DNA of 64,000 nt from Dietzia sp032248695 (lineage in GTDB: Bacteria; Actinomycetota; Actinomycetes; Mycobacteriales; Mycobacteriaceae). The stretch spans positions 262,774-326,773 of the forward strand of contig NZ_JAVHXC010000005.1 of NCBI RefSeq assembly GCF_032248695.1. The letters run 5' to 3'. Position 1 is the stretch's first letter. Each line of letters begins with the position of its first letter. Below are positions 34,364 to 40,482 of the stretch, in pieces. The notes beneath the pieces are model-generated. The model was given only the letters and a program-made list of their open reading frames with translations. It was not told where the DNA came from and did no database searches. The position numbers and the translations under genes are program-made.

Positions 34364-35209
34364 ATGCCGGACCAGGTCGATCGAGACGCGCTCACGGCTG
34401 CACTCGCGGTGATCGCGGAGTGGCCCGTGGACAACGCCGCGGCCGCGGTCGTCGGCCCCGACGGCGCGCTCGCCACCCACGGTGACGACACCCGCGTCTA
34501 CCGCCTGGCCTCCGTGACCAAGCCGCTCGTCGCCACCGCCGCCCTGCTCGCCCTCGAGGAGGAGGCGATCGGCCTCGACGACCCCGCCGGGCCCGAGGGC
34601 TCCACCGTGCGCCACCTGCTCGCCCACGCCTCCGGCCTCGACTTCGCCGACCGCGACACGACCCGCACCGAGCCGGGTCGGCGGCGCATCTACTCCTCCG
34701 CCGGGTTCGAGGTCCTGGCCGACCACATCGCCGACGCCACCGGGATCGCCTTCCCCGAGTACCTCCACGAGGCCGTGTGTCGGCCCCTCGGGATGGGGTC
34801 CACGGTGCTCGAGGGCTCCGCCGGCCACGGCGCCTCGGCGAACCTGGCCGACCTCGTGCCGTTCGCCCGCGAACTCGTCGCGCCGCGGCTGTTCGCGCCC
34901 GAGACCCTGGCCGAGGCCGTCACCGAGCAGTTCGGAGGACTCGACGGGATCGTGCCCGGATACGGGATGCAGAAGCCGTGCCCGTGGGGGCTGGGGTTCG
35001 AGCTGCGGGGCCGGAAGGATCCGCACTGGACCGGTGCCCGCAACTCGGCCGGCACCTTCGGCCACTTCGGTCAGTCCGGCACGCTCCTGTGGGTCGACCC
35101 GGCCCTGTCCGCCGCGCTGGTGGTGCTCACCGACCGCGACTTCGGCGACTGGGCCAAGCCGCTGTGGCCCGAGCTGTCCGACACGGTCGTCGACGCGCTC
35201 GGGGGTTGA
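34364..35209 (+). CDS. Cytoplasmic serine hydrolase (beta-lactamase family, short form)
   Basis: 281 residues. SxxK is SVTK in RLASVTKPLVATAALL, the second motif is IYSSAGFEVLADHI and the HxG motif is in GTFGHFGQSGTLLW. No signal sequence, unlike the homologue at 21700. Substrate unknown; esterase or D-stereospecific peptidase are the usual alternatives. ATG 34364 with GGAGG 5 nt upstream. Follows the ABC permease by 100 bp with no visible terminator between. Confidence 0.88.
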   Translation: MPDQVDRDALTAALAVIAEWPVDNAAAAVVGPDGALATHGDDTRVYRLASVTKPLVATAALLALEEEAIGLDDPAGPEGSTVRHLLAHASGLDFADRDTTRTEPGRRRIYSSAGFEVLADHIADATGIAFPEYLHEAVCRPLGMGSTVLEGSAGHGASANLADLVPFARELVAPRLFAPETLAEAVTEQFGGLDGIVPGYGMQKPCPWGLGFELRGRKDPHWTGARNSAGTFGHFGQSGTLLWVDPALSAALVVLTDRDFGDWAKPLWPELSDTVVDALGG

Positions 35210-35322
35210 CCGCGGCGCGGGGGACCGGCCGCGGCGCGGTTTCCGACCGCGCCCGGTGGGGGCGTGGCGGATGGGCGACACGCCGAGCCGGCGGACGGTG
35301 CCGGAATCACGGTGCTGTAACT

Positions 35323-35365
35323 TTGCTGAGAGTCCAGAAGTGTCACTGGTGTGATCCGGTCACTT
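35323..35365 (+). promoter_or_regulatory. Dyad-rich, relatively AT-rich leader of the DUF3145 gene
   Basis: The 254-bp gap before the DUF3145 gene contains a lower-GC patch (about 35310-35440). Within it GAAGTG ... CACTTC form an outer inverted repeat, and TCAC-TGGT-GTGA an inner one, followed by GTGA-TCCGG-TCAC. These look like a regulator-binding dyad or an RNA hairpin. The GTGA/TCAC halves recall CRP-type sites, but the spacing (5 nt) is not the CRP spacing of 6. Function uncertain. Confidence 0.3.
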
Positions 35366-35463
35366 CGGGCACAGTAGTAAGCGACAACAACACAAGCCAC
35401 ATCATTCACGCGATTCGTGAGGTCGTTGGGGAAGACGTCCCTCAGTGAGTCGGGAGTGAAGTG

Positions 35464-35973
35464 ATGTCTGACCATAACCATTTCGCGGATACGACGACCG
35501 GCGTGGTGTTCATCCACGCCGCGCCGACCGCGTTGTGTCCTCACGTCGAGTGGGCTCTCGCGAGCACGCTCGACGCCAACTCGGCCATGCGCTGGGAAGA
35601 CCAGCCGGCCCAGCCGGGCGCTCGCAAGGCGATCGTCGACTGGATCGGCCCGGTCGGCACCGGCGCACGGCTGGCCGAGTCGTTGGCCAAGTGGTCGATG
35701 CTGTCCTTCGAGGTGACGGAGGACCCCAGCGACCTCGTCGACGGCGAACGCTTCTCGCACACACCGGAGCTCGGCATGTGGCGCGGGCAGACCGGCGCGA
35801 GCGGTGACGTCGTCATCAGCGAGAACCGGCTGCGTCACCTCATGAAAGCGGGCCCGGCCGCCTTCCACGCCGCCGTGGAGGCGGAGCTCGGCACCCCGTG
35901 GGACCGCGCGCTCGAGCCCCTGCGCGGCCACCCCGCCGCCTCCGAGGTCACCTGGCTCTCGCGGGTCGGCTGA
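35464..35973 (+). CDS. DUF3145 family protein
   Basis: 169 residues from ATG 35464 (an in-frame GTG directly precedes it), with GGGAG about 9 nt upstream. It matches the actinobacterial DUF3145 family, for example VVFIHAAPTALCPHVEWALAS, AIVDWIGPVGTGARLAESLAKWSMLSFEVTEDPS and RFSHTPELGMWRGQTGASGDVVISENRLR. Function is unknown. Family members sit beside accD6/aceE in Mycobacterium (Rv2239c-type position), the same neighbourhood as here. Ends at a strong bidirectional terminator. Confidence 0.92.
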   Translation: MSDHNHFADTTTGVVFIHAAPTALCPHVEWALASTLDANSAMRWEDQPAQPGARKAIVDWIGPVGTGARLAESLAKWSMLSFEVTEDPSDLVDGERFSHTPELGMWRGQTGASGDVVISENRLRHLMKAGPAAFHAAVEAELGTPWDRALEPLRGHPAASEVTWLSRVG

Positions 35974-36000
35974 CCCGCCTCGGCTCCCGCGCTCACAGCA

Positions 36001-36042
36001 GAAGGCGCCCGCCCCGGCAACGTGTCCGGGGCGGGCGCCTTC
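36001..36042. terminator. Bidirectional terminator between DUF3145 and accD6
   Basis: Perfect 17-bp inverted repeat: GAAGGCGCCCGCCCCGG (36001-36017), 8-nt loop CAACGTGT, CCGGGGCGGGCGCCTTC (36026-36042), with TCGTG after it. It lies between convergent genes, so it can serve both strands. Confidence 0.88.
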
Positions 36043-36089
36043 TCGTGCGCCGGGGTGGACCCCGCCGGACGCGTCCGGCGGGGCTCACA

Positions 36090-37526
36090 TCACAGCGGGA
36101 TGTTCTTGTGCTGGCCGCGGGTGTGGGCGGCGGCGCCGAGCGCCTCGGCGAGGCGACGGCGGGTGTCGGTGGGCTCGATGACCTCGTCGACGACCCCGAT
36201 CGACACCGCGCGGCCGACGCCGCCGGCGATCGCCGCGTGCTCCTCGGCCAGCCGCTCGTGCAGAGCCTCGCGCTCGTCCTCCGGCGCGGCCGCGAGGGTG
36301 CGCTTGTGGAGAATGCCGACGGCCGCCTTCGCGCCCATCACGGCGACCTCGGCGTCCGGCCAGGCGAACACGGCGGAGGCGCCGAGAGCGCGGGAGTTCA
36401 TGGCGATGTAGGCGCCGCCGTAGATCTTCCGCGTGACGAGCGTGACGCGGGCGACCGAGGCCTCCGCGAACGCGTGCAGCAGCTTGGCGCCGCGGCGCAC
36501 CACACCGTCCCACTCCTGCGAGACGCCGGGCAGGTACCCGGGCACGTCCACGATGACCATCAGCGGGACGCCGAAGGCGTTGCAGAGGCGGACGAAGCGG
36601 GACGCCTTCTCGGCGGACTCGGAGTTGAGGCAGCCGCCCAGTCGCAGCGGGTTGTTGGCGATGACGCCGACGGTCCGCCCGGCGATCCGTCCGAAGCCCA
36701 CGACAATGCTCGGAGCCCACTTGGACTGCAGTTCCTCGAACGTCGTGTTGCCGTCGAGCTCGGAGGAGTCGAGGAGGCCGTGGACGAGCGGACGCACGTC
36801 GTAGGCGCGCTTCGGTGACTCCGGCAGCAGCCCGGCGAGGTCCGTGTGGTCGCCCTCGAGGAGACGCTGGTCGAACTCGCCCTGCGCGGACAGCAGGTTC
36901 ACCAGGCGGCGGGCCCGGTTGAGCGCGTCGCGCTCGTCCTCGGCGGCGATGTGGCAGACGCCCGACTTGCGGTGGTGGACGTCCTGGCCGCCCAGGCCCT
37001 CCATGTCGACCTGCTCGCCGGTCACGGAGCGGACGACGTCCGGCCCGGTGACGAAGATCTTGCCGGCCGGCGCCATGATGACGACGTCGGTCAGGGCGGG
37101 GCCGTAGGCGGCGCCGCCGGCCGCGGGCCCGAGCACGACGGAGATCTGGGGGACCAGACCCGACGCGCGGACCATGGCCTCGAAGACGGTGCCCACGGCG
37201 TGCAGTGCCTCGACCCCCTCGGCGAGGCGGGCGCCGCCCGAGTGCCAGACGCCCACGACGGGCAGCTGCTCGTCGATGGCGACATCGATCGCGCGGACGA
37301 TGTGACGGCACCCGTCCAGGCCCATGGCGCCGCCCATGACGGTGGCGTCCGTGGCGTACGCGATGGTGGGCACACCGTCGATCAGGCCGCGCGCGGCCAG
37401 CGCACCCGAGGCGTCGGGTTCGGTGATGAACTCCAGTGAGGCGGGATCGAAGAGGTTCTCGAGCCGGACGACGGGGTCGCGCGGATCGATCTCGGTGTTC
37501 TGGTCAACAGCGCTGGTGATGGTCAT
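36090..37526 (-). CDS. accD6: Acyl-CoA carboxylase beta subunit AccD6
   Basis: 478 residues, carboxyltransferase subunit of the complex making malonyl-CoA (or methylmalonyl-CoA) for fatty and mycolic acid synthesis. Two crotonase-like halves: WHSGGARLAEGVEALH and GGAAYGPALTDVVIMAPAG form one oxyanion region, KIYGGAYIAMNSRALGA the second. GGAAAGGA lies 8-13 nt before ATG 37526. It is downstream of acpM across a 261-bp gap that contains several hairpins and no gene; in Mycobacterium kasA and kasB occupy that place. Confidence 0.95.
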   Translation of the reverse strand: MTITSAVDQNTEIDPRDPVVRLENLFDPASLEFITEPDASGALAARGLIDGVPTIAYATDATVMGGAMGLDGCRHIVRAIDVAIDEQLPVVGVWHSGGARLAEGVEALHAVGTVFEAMVRASGLVPQISVVLGPAAGGAAYGPALTDVVIMAPAGKIFVTGPDVVRSVTGEQVDMEGLGGQDVHHRKSGVCHIAAEDERDALNRARRLVNLLSAQGEFDQRLLEGDHTDLAGLLPESPKRAYDVRPLVHGLLDSSELDGNTTFEELQSKWAPSIVVGFGRIAGRTVGVIANNPLRLGGCLNSESAEKASRFVRLCNAFGVPLMVIVDVPGYLPGVSQEWDGVVRRGAKLLHAFAEASVARVTLVTRKIYGGAYIAMNSRALGASAVFAWPDAEVAVMGAKAAVGILHKRTLAAAPEDEREALHERLAEEHAAIAGGVGRAVSIGVVDEVIEPTDTRRRLAEALGAAAHTRGQHKNIPL

Positions 37527-37650
37527 TGAGTGCAGTCCTTTCCTTGGTGCACGTCCCCGGGAGGGAGCGTGTACCTGTGACGGACCCCCGGACTGGCTTG
37601 TGGGCGGACGACGACCGGAGCGGGACCCCCGTCCCGCGCCCGGATCTCGT

Positions 37651-37792
37651 GCCCGGCGCCCCGCTCGGAGCGGGGCGATCTATGAGAGGTGCCCTGCACG
37701 CGGGGCAGGGACGCGGGCTCGACGTGGTGCACCGACCGCACCTTCGGCCCTTCGACGCGTCCCCGCCCCGGCGTGCGGGGCGGTATGTCAGC
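37651..37792 (-). promoter_or_regulatory. Hairpin-rich spacer between acpM and accD6
   Basis: The 261 bp between acpM and accD6 hold no plausible gene. Three inverted repeats are seen: CGCCCCGCTC with GAGCGGGGCG (about 37657-37677), CCCTGC-ACGCGG-GGCAGGG (about 37690-37710), and CCGCCCC-GGCGTGC-GGGGCGG (about 37771-37792). They could attenuate or partly terminate transcription, or stabilise the acpM message. No remnant of a beta-ketoacyl synthase was found in translation. Confidence 0.4.
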
Positions 37793-38039
37793 TCTGGTCG
37801 ATCTTCTGAATATAGTCGACCGCATCCTGCACGGTACGCAACTTGGCGAGGTCCTCGTCGGGGATCTCCACCCCGTAGCGGTCCTCGGTCTGCACGGCGA
37901 TCTCCACCATGGAGAGCGAGTCGATGTCGAGGTCGTCGACGAAGGACTTCTCGGGGGTCACCTCGGACGGCTCGATCCCGGTGACCTCCTCGACGATTTC
38001 CGCGAGTCCTGCGATGATCTCGGCCTCGGTGCGTGCCAT
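37788..38039 (-). CDS. acpM: Meromycolate-type acyl carrier protein AcpM
   Basis: 83 residues from ATG 38039. The phosphopantetheine attachment serine is Ser41 in DLDIDSLSMVEI. Sequence MARTEAEIIAGLAEIVEEVTGIEPSEV closely follows mycobacterial AcpM but lacks its long C-terminal tail (family AcpM ~115 residues). GAAAGGA precedes the start. It carries acyl chains for a FAS-II type pathway. It lies between fabD and accD6, without kasA/kasB. Confidence 0.94.
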   Translation of the reverse strand: MARTEAEIIAGLAEIVEEVTGIEPSEVTPEKSFVDDLDIDSLSMVEIAVQTEDRYGVEIPDEDLAKLRTVQDAVDYIQKIDQS

Positions 38040-38146
38040 GTGGTGTCCTTTCTGATGGGTGATGTCGTGCCCGGCGGGCGCGACGGAGGTTCTCGCCCCG
38101 ATCATCGGCGACGGCCGATGACCGGGGGTGGTCGGACGGGGGAGTG

Positions 38147-39073
38147 TCAGGCCCCGCTGAGGGCGGGGACGGTCGCGAGAGCGGTCTCGATGTCCTCCGG
38201 GACGGTCACGCCGTGGCGAGCGACCTCGCGCATCGAGCGCTTGGCCAGCCCGACGAGCGCGCCGGACGGCGGGAGTTCGACGAACGCGTCCACGCCGAGC
38301 TTGAGCATGGTCTGCGTGCACAGGTCCCAGCGCACCGGATGGGTGATCTGCGAGACCACCCGGTCCAGGGCGTCACGGCCGGAGGCGACCACCATGCCGT
38401 CGGCGTTCGACAGCAGCGCCAGCTCGGGATCGTTGACCCGGACGGTGTCGGCCAGCGCGCGGAACTCGTCGACCGCGGAGGCCATGTGGTGCGTGTGGAA
38501 CGCCCCGGCGACCTCGAGACGCCGGAGGCGCGCCCGGGTGGGCGGGTTCTTCTCCAGTGCGTCGCAGGCCTCGAGCGGGCCCGCCGCGACGATCTGTCCC
38601 GAGCCGTTGCGGTTCGCCGGGGCGAGGCCGGCGTTCTCGAGGGCCAGCAGCACGTCGGCCTCGACCCCGCCGAGGACGGCGATCATGCCCGTCGGCCGCT
38701 CCGCGCACGCCCGGGACATCGCGGCGCCGCGCACCGAGGCGAGGCGCAGCGCGTCCGCCTCGGAGACCACACCGGCGATCGCGAGCGCGGCGATCTCACC
38801 GATGGAGTGGCCGGCGACGAGCGTGTCGGAGGGGACCTGTCCACGCCGGCGGAGCTCAGCGGCACCGAGCAGGGCGGAGGCCACGACGAGCGGCTGGGTC
38901 ACCGCGGTGTCGGTGATCTCCTGCAGCGTCGCCGTGGTGCCGAGGCGCTCGAGGTCGAGCCCGCTCGACGCGGACCAGTCGGCGAGACGGTCCGCGGCAC
39001 CGGGCAGCTCGAGCCAGGGCGCGAGCATCCCGGCTTTCTGTGACCCTTGTCCAGGGGCGGTTAGGCAAAGCAC
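38147..39073 (-). CDS. fabD: Malonyl-CoA:ACP transacylase FabD
   Basis: 308 residues. The nucleophile is Ser90 in AGHSIGEIAALAIA, the N-terminal PGQGSQ motif is present, and the catalytic His is in the FHTHHM motif. It loads malonate onto AcpM. GTG at 39073 is needed for the conserved LCLTAPGQGSQK start; no ribosome-binding site is seen before it. A MabR-type palindrome lies 67-87 bp upstream. acpM follows 107 bp downstream. Confidence 0.95.
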   Translation of the reverse strand: MLCLTAPGQGSQKAGMLAPWLELPGAADRLADWSASSGLDLERLGTTATLQEITDTAVTQPLVVASALLGAAELRRRGQVPSDTLVAGHSIGEIAALAIAGVVSEADALRLASVRGAAMSRACAERPTGMIAVLGGVEADVLLALENAGLAPANRNGSGQIVAAGPLEACDALEKNPPTRARLRRLEVAGAFHTHHMASAVDEFRALADTVRVNDPELALLSNADGMVVASGRDALDRVVSQITHPVRWDLCTQTMLKLGVDAFVELPPSGALVGLAKRSMREVARHGVTVPEDIETALATVPALSGA

Positions 39074-39139
39074 GGGTATCAGACAACACGGCCGGGCGGG
39101 GTTCAGATGATGTTCCCGAAGCCAGAAACGGGCGGCGGA

Positions 39140-39160
39140 TTTTGTACGGTTCCCACAAAT
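39140..39160 (-). promoter_or_regulatory. MabR-type operator upstream of fabD
   Basis: TTTTGT-N9-ACAAAT at 39140-39160 in the 155-bp gap between mabR and fabD, 67-87 bp before the fabD start. From memory, mycobacterial MabR recognises TTTTGT-N9-ACAAAA ahead of its fabD operon, so this differs at one base. The gap also has an AT-rich block near the mabR stop (39210-39230). Placement suits control of fabD-acpM-accD6. Confidence 0.7.
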
Positions 39161-39228
39161 GGCGAGCTGGCTGGCCGTCCATCTCCGGAGCGCTCGGTTT
39201 CGTTACAGGTTGTGACGCAAGTGAATAT

Positions 39229-40482
39229 TTAGCCCTCCTGAGTAGTTCGCTCCGCAAACTTCCCGAGGACCAGGGCTATTCGCAGCACGAACGCGTCGCG
39301 CGCGTTGAGCGGATCGAATTTGGTGATTTGGCTCACTCTCTTCAACCGGTACCTGACGGTATTGGGATGGACGTACAACTCGCGCGCGCACTTCTCGACG
39401 TGCCCGCCGGAGTCGAGGTAGGCCCGCAGCGTGTCCTCGACGGAGGCGTCCGCGCCGCGCAGGGGGGTGACGATCCGCTCGACCAACATCGCCGCCGCGC
39501 CGCGGTCCCCACCCAGGACCCGCTCGGGCAGGAGATCGATCGCCGCGACCGGCCGCGGGGCGCCGGGCCACCCGCTCACCGCCGCCGCCCCCGACAGCGC
39601 CTCCGCAGCGCTGTCCGGGGCCTCGACCAGCGACCGCACCGTGTGACCGTGGACGACCGGGGCGTCCGTCGAGAACGCGTCGAGGACGGCGGGCGGGATC
39701 GACGAGGAGGACTCCAGTTCCCCCGAGAGGATGACGACGAGGCGGGCGCCCTGCACCACGGCCAGCGCGTGCCGGTCGGACGCGACGGCCGCCCTGTGGA
39801 CCGCGGGCACCGAGGCGAGACCCAGGTCCTCCCGCGGGGTCCCGATGATGACCGTGGCCGCCGTGGTCGGGTCCCAGTTGAGTGCGGAGGCGCCCGAGGT
39901 GAGGTCCGCGTGCCGGTCCCCGCGGACCACCGCGTCGACGATCATCGCCTCCATACGGGTGTCCCACGCGCCCCGGTTCTCCGCCGCCGCGGCGTACACC
40001 GAGGCGGCGGTGAACCCGAGCTCCCGACCGAACTTGAGCACCGCCGCGATCATGAGGCCGCGCTGCCGTTCGTTGTGGGTGATCCGGGGCATCACCAGCT
40101 CGAAGTACTCGAGCGTCGAGCGCACCAGCTGCACGGTCTGCTGCAGGGTGAGCCCCTGGCCGACGCCCTTGGGGAGGAGCTTGAACCCGGCGATCGTGTC
40201 CGTGTGCGGGGCCTCGGGGTTACGCACCCAGGTGACGAAGTCGCGGACCGCGCTCTGGATGATGAGCTGGATCTCGGCCCGCTGGTCCGCGGACAACTCG
40301 GCGAAGAACGGCAACTCCTGCTCGAGGGCACGCACCGCCTCGGTGGACAGCGTCCCCGAGTACCGCGTGATGCGCTTGAGCAGGGCGTCCGAGACGGGCC
40401 TCGCGTCCGGCGGCGTGGACGAACGCCGCCGGACGCGCTCCGGATCCCTCTCCCCGGTGCCGGGGTCGGTCGTCTCGGTCAC
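39229..40482 (-). CDS. mabR: PucR-family transcriptional regulator, MabR-like
   Basis: 417 residues. C-terminal PucR-type helix-turn-helix: LRAYLDSGGHVEKCARELYVHPNTVRYRLKRVSQIT. N-terminal ~200 residues lack a recognisable enzyme domain, and the middle has a GGDEF-like sensory region in the family. Orthologous by position (between aceE and fabD) and sequence to MabR, which controls FAS-II genes in Mycobacterium in response to acyl-CoA. GTG at 40482 overlaps the aceE stop by 4 bp, so it is translationally coupled to aceE. Confidence 0.9.
   Translation of the reverse strand: MTETTDPGTGERDPERVRRRSSTPPDARPVSDALLKRITRYSGTLSTEAVRALEQELPFFAELSADQRAEIQLIIQSAVRDFVTWVRNPEAPHTDTIAGFKLLPKGVGQGLTLQQTVQLVRSTLEYFELVMPRITHNERQRGLMIAAVLKFGRELGFTAASVYAAAAENRGAWDTRMEAMIVDAVVRGDRHADLTSGASALNWDPTTAATVIIGTPREDLGLASVPAVHRAAVASDRHALAVVQGARLVVILSGELESSSSIPPAVLDAFSTDAPVVHGHTVRSLVEAPDSAAEALSGAAAVSGWPGAPRPVAAIDLLPERVLGGDRGAAAMLVERIVTPLRGADASVEDTLRAYLDSGGHVEKCARELYVHPNTVRYRLKRVSQITKFDPLNARDAFVLRIALVLGKFAERTTQEG

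Noticed and set aside
37523..37825. 100-codon minus-strand frame between acpM and accD6
   Set aside because: Overlaps acpM end and accD6 start, no similarity to a known family, no ribosome-binding site; considered as KasA/KasB remnant and not supported.
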